Part shown: in pieces, positions 7,450 to 15,329 of the stretch
Layout of the letters: each line of letters opens with the position of its first letter
How positions within the stretch are numbered: the stretch's first letter is position 1
Source: CAIQJJ01 sp964606085
GTDB lineage: Bacteria; Chloroflexota; Anaerolineae; Anaerolineales; UBA4823
Direction: 5' to 3'
DNA: 44,167 bases
Assembly: GCA_964606085.1 (NCBI GenBank)
Contig: CAZSFD010000043.1
Span: 1 to 44,167 of the forward strand
Made by a program: the position numbers and the translations under genes
The notes under the pieces: generated by a model
What the model was told of the DNA's origin: nothing
What the model saw: only the letters and a program-made list of their open reading frames with translations
Database searches by the model: none

Positions 7450-8469
7450 TTACGCTTTCACCAAACCCGCGCCCAATTGAGCAATGGCGGCAACCTGTTC
7501 AGGGCGGTTGTATTTTCCGCGCAAAGCCAGCCACAACCCTTGCGCCGTCACCCACAGATGCGGGTCGCTGGCGGCGCGGTTGGCTTGCAGCGGGTTGGAC
7601 TGCGTCCAGGCGGTCAGTTGGCCGACGCGAGCCGGGGTCAGCCAGGCTTTGGCCGCCGCCGGGTCGCTCGTCAGGATGGCGAAGCCCTGCTCCAGGCCCA
7701 CCTGGTCGCCGGGCAGAAGTTGGGCCTCGGCGAAGCCGGGCATATCTTGTTCGGAGAGGTCGAGCATGCGCAGGTATTGACCGTAGGCCATGCGGGCCAG
7801 CGAACCCGCCAACCCGCCGGGCATGGCGCTGGTTTTAGCCCCCATCGCCGGCATCAGCAAGATAAAGCCGCCGGTGAAGCGGGCCTGGGGGCTGTGCCAG
7901 CGGGTGAGCGGCACGTTGTCGTTGGCGGTGACGAAAGCGATCTGCCAGCGCACGCCGTTGGTCTCGCCCTGGTTTTCGATGCGCACCACGCCATCCAGCG
8001 CCGGGCTGATCGGGTTGAGGCGGGCCTGGTTGATGTAGGCGCTGATCTGCCGGGCCAGCTTGTCTTTGCCGCCCTTGCCCGATGAGGTCGTGCCGGTTAA
8101 CGGGATGTTCTCGCCCGACTTTAGCGTAAATACCACGCGGTACGTGGTCGCTTCGCCGTCGCTGCTACGCTGCACCGAAACGGTCTGGATGTCGTCGAAG
8201 GCGAATTGCTGTTGGGTTCGGCGCACGAGGCTGGCGCGGCGCAGCGTGACCGTGCGCGTGTCGAGGTCGAGCTGGCAGGTGACCACCTCGCCCAGGGCAA
8301 CCCCTACGGCAACCAGCACCGGCAGGAGAATGATCCCGCCGCAGCGCACATCGGGGTTGACGATGATCGCCCCAAGCAGCGGCACGCCAATGGCAATCAG
8401 GATGAGGAGGATGATCCAGGGGTATTGGCGAATCGTCCATTGGCGGGATGATGGGTAAGCGGTGTCCAT
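7450..8469 (-). CDS. Conserved-looking membrane protein of unknown function
   Basis: A 339-residue protein not recognised as a named family. Residues about 15-60 contain two hydrophobic helices (WIILLILIAIGVPLLGAI and the following IILLPVLVAVGVALGE), followed by a beta-rich stretch with LDTRTVTLRRASLVRR and FDDIQTVSVQR, reminiscent of PH-like membrane-associated folds. The C-terminal 180 residues appear soluble, containing AKAWLTPARVGQLTAW. ATG at 8469 is preceded by AGAAGGAGCA at reasonable distance. It is a single gene; an intrinsic terminator lies just upstream on the same strand. Confidence 0.6.
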   Translation of the reverse strand: MDTAYPSSRQWTIRQYPWIILLILIAIGVPLLGAIIVNPDVRCGGIILLPVLVAVGVALGEVVTCQLDLDTRTVTLRRASLVRRTQQQFAFDDIQTVSVQRSSDGEATTYRVVFTLKSGENIPLTGTTSSGKGGKDKLARQISAYINQARLNPISPALDGVVRIENQGETNGVRWQIAFVTANDNVPLTRWHSPQARFTGGFILLMPAMGAKTSAMPGGLAGSLARMAYGQYLRMLDLSEQDMPGFAEAQLLPGDQVGLEQGFAILTSDPAAAKAWLTPARVGQLTAWTQSNPLQANRAASDPHLWVTAQGLWLALRGKYNRPEQVAAIAQLGAGLVKA

Positions 8470-8503
8470 AAAAATGCGTTTGCTCCTTCTAATGTGTAGA
8501 TTC

Positions 8504-8534
8504 TAAAAAAAACGCCACCCTGAATAAGATGGCG
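8504..8534 (-). terminator. Minus-strand intrinsic terminator
   Basis: On the minus strand CGCCATC (8534-8528) pairs with GGTGGCG (8519-8513), followed by eight T residues (8512-8505). It lies upstream of the 7450-8469 gene and about 440 bp beyond the end of the cobT operon, so it may end read-through from that operon. Confidence 0.65.
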
Positions 8535-8730
8535 GAAAAAAACTTATGCAATTATTGGGCAAGCACAAGGTCGTAGAACCATGAACCGGTTGACAAAAAT
8601 GCACCAGAATAGAGTTGTAGCAATTTTTTCACTTCGATTTGGCACTATAACATAGGAGCATTCTCTATTTTCAACAACAGGTGAACGGTTTGTTAACCTT
8701 TCTTTAAACACCATCCGATAAGATACGGAT

Positions 8731-8961
8731 GTGTTCGCTACGGTTTTCCTGGGCATCTTCATCGAAGCCGCGCCGTTTTTGCTGCCCGGCCATTGGCATC
8801 AGGCGCAAACGGGCGGCAACGGCGAGCGCCTCCACCAGGAGCAACGCTGGACTTTTGCCATCCGCCAGCCGCAGGTGGTGCATGTGATAGAAGCGGACGC
8901 CGCCGGCGCGGGCTATTCGTACAGCAGCTTTCATTGGGGCAACCCACAATGGCTGTCCTAA
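8731..8961 (+). pseudogene. Possible fused remnant: permease N-terminus joined to an unrelated tail
   Basis: From a GTG at 8731 the plus strand is open for 76 codons. The first 18 residues (VFATVFLGIFIEAAPFLL) match the characteristic start of UPF0718/DUF318 permeases. The hydrophobic helix stops abruptly and is followed by a soluble, protein-like tail (QRWTFAIRQPQVVHVIEAD...) ending at 8961. I infer a deletion that joined two genes. No ribosome binding site is clear. The 8535-8730 stretch before it is AT-rich and shows no gene. Confidence 0.33.
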
Positions 8962-8977
8962 TCGCCCGCTTGAAAAG

Positions 8978-10345
8978 TCAGCCCCCATGCACCTGGGAAA
9001 TCTTTAGCGGCAACCCTGCCACCAGGAACAGCGCCTCGGTGGCGGCGGCGGCCAGTTTTTGGTTGGCGCGGCCGAGGGCGTCGCGGTAGAGGCGTCCGAG
9101 TGGGTAAGGGGGGACAAGCCCCAGGCCGACTTCGTTGGAAACGATAATCCAGTGAGCGTTGGAATGGGCGCGGCAAGCCAGCAGGGCTTCCACTTCGGTC
9201 AGCAGCGCGGCCGTGGCTTCGCGCTCACTGGTGGTTTCGGGCAATTGCAGCAGGACGTTGCTGGCGAGCAGGGTCAGGCAGTCGAGCAGAATCACGTCGG
9301 CGGGCTGCTCGGCCAGGGCTTTGCTGATGGCCTGCCCAACCTGGAGCGGGGCTTCGATGGTGCGCCATGCGGCGGGACGTTCGGCGCGGTGGGCGGCGAT
9401 GCGCGCGGTCATCTCGTCATCGCCGGCGGCGGCGGTGGCCACGTATAGCACGCTCCCGCCGTTTTGACGGGCAAGCGCCTGGGCGTAGGCGCTCTTGCCG
9501 CTGCGCGCCCCGCCCAGGATGAAGGTCAGGGCGGCCGATGGGGTGGAAATCCGTGCCAGGCTGCGCCGCATGGCTTCCAGGGAGGTCAGAAAATCGTCTT
9601 CGGAGAAGATTTCGATGGTCAGCACCCCGCCATACTCGGCGCTGAGTTTCTGCAAAACGGCATCCAGTTCGGGGGCGGGAACATGGCTGAGCGAGGCGTG
9701 GTCGCGCGCGCCCACCCCATGAAGGTGGATGACGCGTGTGCGCGGCAGGGCCTTTGCGAGATAGGGCAGCACGGGGACGCCATCCAGCCACAGGTGGCCG
9801 ATGTCCACACAGCGGCTGACGGGAATGCGGTCCAGCACCGGCTGATTGAAATCGGGCGGGTAGCCTTCCAGGTTTTCGACGGCCAGTTTTTCGGGGCCGC
9901 CGGCCCATGCGGCGACGATTTCCAGGGCGCGCACGGCCTGATCTTGCCAGCGGCGCAGCACCGCCGGGTCGTTGCTATGGCGGACTTGCTGGCCGTCGAG
10001 ATGGAGCACGTAGGCCCAGGGATCCAACCGGCGGGTCAGATCGATCACGCGTTTGGCCTTGACCAGCGAGAGGTCGCCGGCCGAGCCATCGTCCGCCAGT
10101 TTCAGGTCGAGCGGCAGGTGGACGGTGTAACTCAGGTCGTACAAAGCGGCCAGGCGCGTCAATTCGTCCAGCACTTCTGGTGAAGGCAGGTTGCTGAGCG
10201 GCTGCGAGTCAGGCCCGAGGTCATCTACCTCGAACAGGACGAGTTCGATATCGCGCACTTTGCCCGCCAGGTAGCGCACGTTGGGCAGGATGTCGGCGGG
10301 GATAATGTAGGAGGAGGTACCGAGGCGAAAAGGGAGATTTTTCAT
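8978..10345 (-). CDS. cbiR-cobU: Fused cobamide-remodelling hydrolase CbiR and adenosylcobinamide kinase/guanylyltransferase CobU
   Basis: A 455-residue two-domain protein. Residues 1-265 form a TIM-barrel of the endonuclease-IV/xylose-isomerase superfamily matching CbiR, with metal-site candidates E157 (VENLE), D181 and H184 (DIGHLW), H207/H209 (HLHG), H221 and E245 (TIEIF). CbiR, known from Akkermansia, cleaves the nucleotide loop of cobamides. Residues 272-455 are a complete CobU: P-loop GGARSGKS (278-285), VATA..GDDEM, the guanylylated-histidine region RIAAHR with H319, LDCLTLLASN and SNEVGLGLVP. CobU phosphorylates adenosylcobinamide and adds GMP to give AdoCbi-GDP. The long open frame upstream of 10345 is a cobS shadow; the start is the ATG overlapping the cobS stop as ATGA. 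The fusion suggests direct hand-over of a cleaved corrinoid to activation. Confidence 0.85.
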   Translation of the reverse strand: MKNLPFRLGTSSYIIPADILPNVRYLAGKVRDIELVLFEVDDLGPDSQPLSNLPSPEVLDELTRLAALYDLSYTVHLPLDLKLADDGSAGDLSLVKAKRVIDLTRRLDPWAYVLHLDGQQVRHSNDPAVLRRWQDQAVRALEIVAAWAGGPEKLAVENLEGYPPDFNQPVLDRIPVSRCVDIGHLWLDGVPVLPYLAKALPRTRVIHLHGVGARDHASLSHVPAPELDAVLQKLSAEYGGVLTIEIFSEDDFLTSLEAMRRSLARISTPSAALTFILGGARSGKSAYAQALARQNGGSVLYVATAAAGDDEMTARIAAHRAERPAAWRTIEAPLQVGQAISKALAEQPADVILLDCLTLLASNVLLQLPETTSEREATAALLTEVEALLACRAHSNAHWIIVSNEVGLGLVPPYPLGRLYRDALGRANQKLAAAATEALFLVAGLPLKISQVHGG

Positions 10346-11064
10346 AGGGTGAGGCTGAGAAGCGTGACGGTTTCGACGGCTTCGACCAGCAGGCCGAACA
10401 CGTCGCCAGTGACGCCGCCGAGGCGGGCGCGGGCGAAGCGCAGCACGCCTACGGCGGCCAGCAGCGCCAGGGCCGCGGCCAGGAAACCGTGCCGACCGAG
10501 CGCGAAGACCAGGCCAAGCGGAACGAGCGCACCCCAGGCCAGGGCCGATTGGCGCAGCCCGGCGGCGAAATCCGCGCCCATGCCGCCCGGCCTGGCGAGC
10601 GGCTGCAACCCGGCCAGCAGGATGGCCCAGCGCCCCAGGCTGGCCGCCAGCAAAATGGCGAGCGCGGCGCGTGCGGGCGGCAGTGAGGCCAGGGCGGCCC
10701 ATTTGAGCAGCAGCGCCAGGCCGAGGCCGATAGCGCCGAAAGCGCCCAGGTGCGGGTCTTTCATAATTTCCAGGCGGCGTTCAGGGTTGCTGGGGTGGAA
10801 CAGGCCATCGCAGCAGTCGGACAGGCCGTCGAGGTGCAGGCCGCCGGTCAGGGCCACCCACAGGGCCAGGGCCAGGGCGGCGGCAACGAGGGGCGGGAAG
10901 GCCCATGCGGCCAGGGCATGGGCGGCGGCAACCAGCAAGCCGAGCGCCAGCCCGACGAAGGGATACCACCCGGCGGCGCGCCCGCTGTCGCCGGGCTGCC
11001 AGTCAGCGGGGGCGTGGAGGGGGAGGGTGGTGAGCAGGCTGAAGGCGATGCGGAGATGTTTCAT
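10342..11064 (-). CDS. cobS: Adenosylcobinamide-GDP ribazoletransferase (cobalamin synthase)
   Basis: A 240-residue polytopic membrane enzyme that joins AdoCbi-GDP to alpha-ribazole (phosphate), the last assembly step of the nucleotide loop. The acidic Mg-binding signature HLDGLSDCCDGLF spans 77-89 (D79, D83, D86), and MKDPHLGAFG (101-110) is the second family motif. The remaining sequence is mostly Ala/Leu-rich membrane helices. Its ATG overlaps the cobT stop as ATGA, and its stop overlaps the cbiR-cobU start in the same way, so the three genes are one translationally coupled operon. Confidence 0.95.
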   Translation of the reverse strand: MKHLRIAFSLLTTLPLHAPADWQPGDSGRAAGWYPFVGLALGLLVAAAHALAAWAFPPLVAAALALALWVALTGGLHLDGLSDCCDGLFHPSNPERRLEIMKDPHLGAFGAIGLGLALLLKWAALASLPPARAALAILLAASLGRWAILLAGLQPLARPGGMGADFAAGLRQSALAWGALVPLGLVFALGRHGFLAAALALLAAVGVLRFARARLGGVTGDVFGLLVEAVETVTLLSLTL

Positions 11065-12113
11065 GCCTTCTCGCTCACCCCGGCCTCGCTAAAGGTGGCC
11101 ATTTCGTCCAGGGTTTTGCAGGCGGCTTCGACCAGCGACATCGCCAGCACCGCGCCAGTGCCTTCGCCGAGGCGCATGTGCAGGTCGAGCAGGGGGGGCA
11201 GGCCGAGCCAATCGGTCATCAGGCAGTGGCCGAGTTCTTGCGAGGTGTGGGCGGCGATCAGGTAATGGCGGACCTGCGGGGCGAGCGTGACGGCGATGAG
11301 GGCGGCGGCGGTCGAGATGAAGCCGTCTATCACCACCGGGCGCTGGTTGGCCGCCGCGCCCAGGATCGCCCCGGCCAGCCCGCCAATCTCGAAGCCGCCG
11401 ACTTTGGCGAGCAGATCGAGGCCGTCGGCAGGATCGGGCTGGTTGACCTGCAAGGCGCGCTCGACGGCGGAGATTTTGCGTTGCAGGCCCGCGTCATCTA
11501 TGCCGGTGCCGCGCCCGCAGATTTCGCCGGCGGGTTTGCCGGTTATGGCGGCGGCAATCGCTGCGGAGGGGGTGGTGTTGCCGATGCCCATGTCGCCGGT
11601 GGCGAGGAGGTCGAGGCCGCGGGCGATTTCTGCTGCGACGATTTCAGCCCCGGTCAAGATGGCCTGTTCGGCCTGCTGGCGGGTCATGGCCGGACCGCGG
11701 GCGATATTTTGCGTGCCATACGCGACCTTTTTGACCAGCAAACCTGGGCGGGTGGGAATATCGGAGGCGACGCCCATATCTACGATGACGACGCGCGCCC
11801 CGGCGTGGCGCGCCAACACGTTGATCGCCGCGCCGCCGGTGAGGAAGTTCAGCACCATTTGCGGGGTGACTTCCTGCGGGTAGGCGCTGACGCCTTCGGC
11901 GACGACGCCATGATCCCCAGCCATGACGGTGACGACTTTGTGCTGGATTTTGGGGCGCGCCTGGCGGGTGATGCCAGCGACCTGGATGGAGAGCGCTTCG
12001 AGGCGGCCCAGGCTGCCCTGGGGCTTGGTCAGCACGTCCTGGCGGGCGCGGGCGGCGGACATAGATGCGGCATCCAGCGGTTGGATGCGGGTAATGAGGG
12101 TGGCGATGGACAT
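11061..12113 (-). CDS. cobT: Nicotinate-nucleotide-dimethylbenzimidazole phosphoribosyltransferase
   Basis: CobT uses nicotinate mononucleotide to convert a lower-ligand base such as DMB into alpha-ribazole phosphate. The 350-residue product has the family features KPQGSLGRLE near 30, VMAGDHGVVAEGVSAYP, GDMGIGNTTPSAA and the C-terminal LGEGTGA, whose E317 aligns with the catalytic Glu known in Salmonella CobT. The open frame begins at 12170, but the ATG at 12113 has AGGAG eight bases upstream and fits family length. The leader (12155-12398) holds a B12 riboswitch and attenuator, so B12 should repress the entire cobT-cobS-cbiR-cobU unit. Confidence 0.95.
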   Translation of the reverse strand: MSIATLITRIQPLDAASMSAARARQDVLTKPQGSLGRLEALSIQVAGITRQARPKIQHKVVTVMAGDHGVVAEGVSAYPQEVTPQMVLNFLTGGAAINVLARHAGARVVIVDMGVASDIPTRPGLLVKKVAYGTQNIARGPAMTRQQAEQAILTGAEIVAAEIARGLDLLATGDMGIGNTTPSAAIAAAITGKPAGEICGRGTGIDDAGLQRKISAVERALQVNQPDPADGLDLLAKVGGFEIGGLAGAILGAAANQRPVVIDGFISTAAALIAVTLAPQVRHYLIAAHTSQELGHCLMTDWLGLPPLLDLHMRLGEGTGAVLAMSLVEAACKTLDEMATFSEAGVSEKA

Positions 12114-12154
12114 GGGGTCTCCTGAGAAAAGTGGGGGGAATTGGGTGCGCTGCT

Positions 12155-12187
12155 TAAACAAAACGCTCAACCCGGGCGGGTTGAGCG
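12155..12187 (-). terminator. Riboswitch-controlled terminator before cobT
   Basis: On the minus strand CGCTCAACCC (12187-12178) pairs perfectly with GGGTTGAGCG (12173-12164), followed by TTTTGTTT. It is homologous to the cobO leader terminator at 505-537, but with a stronger stem. Confidence 0.87.
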
Positions 12188-12266
12188 CGGAAAGCCAGTT
12201 TGTTTGGGCGGGCGGTGCTTCAAAACAGGCGGCCTCCTTGCTCGAGAAGGGTGGATGGTCAAACAG

Positions 12267-12398
12267 GCAAGGCAGGTATCCTGGCTTGCAAGCCGGGTAG
12301 CTTGCTCACAGTTGCGGCACAGTGCTGGACTCTCTGTCGAAGCAGACCACCAGCTTACACCTTTTAAGCCCTGGCATCCGGGCATCGGGTCACCTTGC
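12267..12398 (-). promoter_or_regulatory. Cobalamin (B12) riboswitch aptamer upstream of cobT
   Basis: Minus-strand P1 is GCAAGG (12398-12393) with CCTTGC (12272-12267). The core GGGCTTAAAAGGTGTAAGCT, the GTGCCGCAACTGT segment and the B12 box GCCAGGATACCTGCC match the element before cobO almost base for base; the variable hairpin differs (here AAGCTACCCGGCTT). A third copy of GCAAGG lies at 12241-12236, between aptamer and terminator, as in the cobO leader. Confidence 0.93.
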
Positions 12399-12468
12399 GG
12401 AATGATTGGTAAAGTGTGCGGGGGGTATTTTAATGCAAATTCGTGCCATTCGTGGTTAAATGCTTGCC

Positions 12469-13155
12469 ATGTCTGATCACTCACCCTTTTCACAACTCAA
12501 CCGCGACTTGATCGCCTGCCGCCAATGCCCGCGCCTGGTGGCCTGGCGAGAGCAGGTGGCGCGCCAGAAACGCCGCGCCTACCAGGACCAGGAGTACTGG
12601 GGCAAACCCGTGCCTGGCTTCGGCGACCCGGCGGCGCGCCTGCTGATCGTCGGCCTGGCGCCCGGCGCGCATGGCTCGAACCGCACCGGGCGTATGTTCA
12701 CCGGCGATGCCTCGGGTGATTTTTTGTACCCCGCCCTGCACCGCGCCGGGTTCGCCAGCCAGCCTACCGCCACCCACCGCGCCGATGGCCTGATGCTCTA
12801 CGATGCCTACATCACCGCCGTGGGCCGCTGCGCCCCGCCCGACAACAAGCCCACCCTGCCAGAACTCATCGCCTGCCGGCCCTATTTGCAGCGCGAAATC
12901 GCCCTGCTGCCCAATCTGCGCGTCATCGTGGCCTTGGGGCGCATCGCCTTCGATAACATTCTGCCGTTGTACGCAAGGCGCGCCACGCAGCACACCTTCG
13001 CCCACGGCGCCACCTTCGCTCTCACCCCCACCATCACGCTAGTCGCCTCCTATCACCCCAGCCGCCAAAACACGCAGACCGGGCGGCTGACGGCTGTCCT
13101 ATTCGATCAGATATGGCAGCAAGTTCACGCTCACCTATCGCTGGAGAATTTATGA
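12469..13155 (+). CDS. udgB: Uracil-DNA glycosylase, family 5 (UdgB type)
   Basis: A 228-residue base-excision repair enzyme that removes uracil and related deaminated bases from DNA. Four cysteines suited to a 4Fe-4S cluster are present: C17 and C20 (CRQC), C121 (GRCAPPDNKP) and C136. Motif 1 is GLAPGAHGSNRTGRMFTGD (62-80), with APGA in the position typical of family 5, and motif 2 is SYHPS near 198. An alternative ATG at 12460 adds three residues; neither has a good ribosome binding site. The TGA overlaps the ATG of the next gene (ATGA), suggesting coupling to the propeller protein, though no shared function is evident. Confidence 0.88.
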   Translation: MSDHSPFSQLNRDLIACRQCPRLVAWREQVARQKRRAYQDQEYWGKPVPGFGDPAARLLIVGLAPGAHGSNRTGRMFTGDASGDFLYPALHRAGFASQPTATHRADGLMLYDAYITAVGRCAPPDNKPTLPELIACRPYLQREIALLPNLRVIVALGRIAFDNILPLYARRATQHTFAHGATFALTPTITLVASYHPSRQNTQTGRLTAVLFDQIWQQVHAHLSLENL

Positions 13156-15254
13156 AGAAAAATCATCACCCCATTTTGTTGCTGCTCGCCGCGCTGCTGT
13201 TCCTGGCCTTGGGCGCTTCATTCGTGCGCGGGAATGCCGGTTCGGCAGCCGATTTCAGCCTGTTTTTGCCATTGCTGAGTAAGCCCGAACCGCCCCCGGC
13301 CATGTTTACCAGCATTGGGCCAGATGGCGGCCTGATTGTGGCGCTGGCGATCAATCCGCAGGACGACCAGATCGTCTATGCGGGCACCTGGGGGGCGGGG
13401 GTGTACAAATCGAGCGATGGCGGCCAGCATTGGCAGGCAGCGAGTGAGGGGCTGAGCGATGGCTTCATTCAAAACCTGGCGATTGACCCGCAAAACCCCG
13501 CTACGATTTATGCTGGTATGTATGGGTATGGCGTCTACAAATCTACCGATGGCGCGGCCACCTGGCAGGCCACCGGGCCAGGCCTGACCAGCCAGGCTGT
13601 GGTCTACGCGCTGGTCATAGACCCCACGCGGCCCAACATCCTCTATGCCGGCACGCGCGACCGCGCCTTTTCTGGCCCACAGTGGGGCGGCGGGGTCTAT
13701 CGCAGCGAGAACGGCGGTGCAAGCTGGCAGGCGGTCAACAACGGCCTGGCCGAAGATTGGGTCTACAGCCTGGCGATTCACCCGCAAAACCCCGATTTTA
13801 TCTACGCCATTTTGCACACCCAGGGTGTCAACTATTCGATTGACCGGGGCGAAAACTGGGCGCCCATGAACAGCGGCATTTTCGACCTCTCTACGCGAGA
13901 CATGGTGATCAACCCCGCCCAGCCCGATCACCGCTATGTCAGCACCTGGTACGACTCGCGGCTCTTCAAAACACTCACCGGCGGCCTGACGTGGTTTCTG
14001 TGGGAAGATGGCATGTATGAAGCCAGAGCTTACGACCTGGAAATTGACCCGGTCGATCCGGCGGTCGTCTATATTGGCACGTTTTATGAGGGGGTCAAGA
14101 AAACGATCAACGCTGGCGATAAATGGTTCGATGCGGGGCTGAAGCCCAATTTTGTCTATCGCATCAAAGTCAGCCCGCAAAACCATGAAACGCTGTATGC
14201 TGGCACGCGCGGCGCTGGCCTGTTCAAGAGCGATAACGCCGGCGCGGGGTGGTATCCAAGCCATGCGGGCATTTCCAACGCCTGGGTCACTTCTGTCATC
14301 GCTGACACGCCCGAACAGGCCGTCATCAGCGTGATGGGCGATGGCATTTTCACCACCTCCGATGCCGGAAACTCGTGGCAAAGAAGTACCGAAGGGTGGT
14401 ATGACCTGTTCGTCAACTTTGTGATGCGCTCGCCGCATAACCCCCAGGTTCTCTATGCGGGCAGCGAAAATTCGGGCTTCTATATCTCCCTCGATGGCGG
14501 CAACATCTGGCAAAAACGCAACAATGGCATTGATGACCTGCCCCACCTTGCCACCATCCCGCCACTCCAGGCGCTGCAACCTTTCACCGAGGACATCCTG
14601 CGCGATTCGCGTGGCGAGCAGTTGACCGCCGATGAAACCTTCCCCGCCTTGTCGCTGGCGGCGCATCCATCGCAGCCAGAAACCTTGCTGGCTGGCATGG
14701 GGTCGGGCCTGTTCTTTACCGATAACAATGGCGTTGCCTGGTATGTGATGGATGAACTCTATGGCCGGCCCATTTCGGATGTGTGCTATGACCCCAACAA
14801 TCCGCTCAAAATTTTGGCTGGCACGGCGGGCGGGAACAGCGGCAGCCTGCTGATCACGGTGGATGGCGGCAAAGATTGGAACCCCGCGCGCACCGGCCTG
14901 GATTATGCCACCGTCTACACGGTCGTTCCAGACCCCTTTACTGCCGATAAATTTTACGTTGGCGCCAGCAATGGCTTATATGCCAGTGTGGATGGCGGGT
15001 TTACCTGGGTTTTGCAGGGCTTTGGCGGCCAGGCGGTGCTGACGGTCGAACGCCCCGCGCCCGATGTGCTTTACGCTGGCACGACCACGGGCCTCTACCG
15101 ACGGATTGAGGCTGGCGCATGGGAAAACCTGTCGGATGGCCTGCCGCACGACCACCTGAAAATCCTCGACCTGGCCTTTGCGCCCGGCAGTGACGCATTT
15201 TTCGTCGCTACCGAAACGCACGGCGTTTTCTATCACGCCCCGGCCCAACCCTAG
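13152..15254 (+). CDS. Secreted BNR/Ycf48-like (sortilin-type) beta-propeller protein
   Basis: A 700-residue exported protein. An N-terminal signal peptide or anchor (KK then ILLLLAALLFLALGASFV) is followed by about ten repeats with SxDGGxxW Asp-box motifs and 'P..P..lYAGt...Gvyks' strands, for example YKSSDGGQHW, YKSTDGAATW, YRSENGGASW and FKSDNAGAGW. These build one or two propellers of the BNR/exo-alpha-sialidase/Ycf48 superfamily. There is no visible catalytic site, so sialidase activity should not be assumed. ATG 13152 follows GGAG and overlaps the udgB stop. A strong bidirectional terminator follows. Confidence 0.8.
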   Translation: MKKNHHPILLLLAALLFLALGASFVRGNAGSAADFSLFLPLLSKPEPPPAMFTSIGPDGGLIVALAINPQDDQIVYAGTWGAGVYKSSDGGQHWQAASEGLSDGFIQNLAIDPQNPATIYAGMYGYGVYKSTDGAATWQATGPGLTSQAVVYALVIDPTRPNILYAGTRDRAFSGPQWGGGVYRSENGGASWQAVNNGLAEDWVYSLAIHPQNPDFIYAILHTQGVNYSIDRGENWAPMNSGIFDLSTRDMVINPAQPDHRYVSTWYDSRLFKTLTGGLTWFLWEDGMYEARAYDLEIDPVDPAVVYIGTFYEGVKKTINAGDKWFDAGLKPNFVYRIKVSPQNHETLYAGTRGAGLFKSDNAGAGWYPSHAGISNAWVTSVIADTPEQAVISVMGDGIFTTSDAGNSWQRSTEGWYDLFVNFVMRSPHNPQVLYAGSENSGFYISLDGGNIWQKRNNGIDDLPHLATIPPLQALQPFTEDILRDSRGEQLTADETFPALSLAAHPSQPETLLAGMGSGLFFTDNNGVAWYVMDELYGRPISDVCYDPNNPLKILAGTAGGNSGSLLITVDGGKDWNPARTGLDYATVYTVVPDPFTADKFYVGASNGLYASVDGGFTWVLQGFGGQAVLTVERPAPDVLYAGTTTGLYRRIEAGAWENLSDGLPHDHLKILDLAFAPGSDAFFVATETHGVFYHAPAQP

Positions 15255-15277
15255 TCTGGTGCGTTCTGTCCATTAAC

Positions 15278-15325
15278 AAGAAAAAAGGCGATGGCGTACG
15301 TCTGTGCGCCCTCGCCTTTTTTCTT
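15278..15325. terminator. Bidirectional intrinsic terminator
   Basis: AAGAAAAAAGGCGA (15278-15291) is the exact reverse complement of TCGCCTTTTTTCTT (15312-15325). It sits between the convergent propeller and GGDEF genes and supplies a T-run in either direction. Confidence 0.88.
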
Positions 15326-15329
15326 GCCT

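Noticed and set aside
8704..8988. 94-codon minus-strand open frame between cbiR-cobU and the terminator
   Set aside because: No family pattern; the plus-strand reading has a recognisable permease-like start, so this is probably its shadow.
10346..10702. N-terminal extension of the cbiR-cobU frame
   Set aside because: The extension is Arg/Pro/Gly-rich and lies inside cobS in another frame; the ATGA junction gives a proper start at 10345.
13218..14666. 482-codon minus-strand open frame inside the propeller gene
   Set aside because: It is antisense to repeated Asp-box coding DNA, and the translation has no domain pattern, while the plus strand has a signal peptide and regular repeats.
13152..15254. 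Sialidase function for the Asp-box protein
   Set aside because: Asp-box repeats alone do not give sialidase activity; the Arg triad and catalytic Tyr/Glu are not visible.
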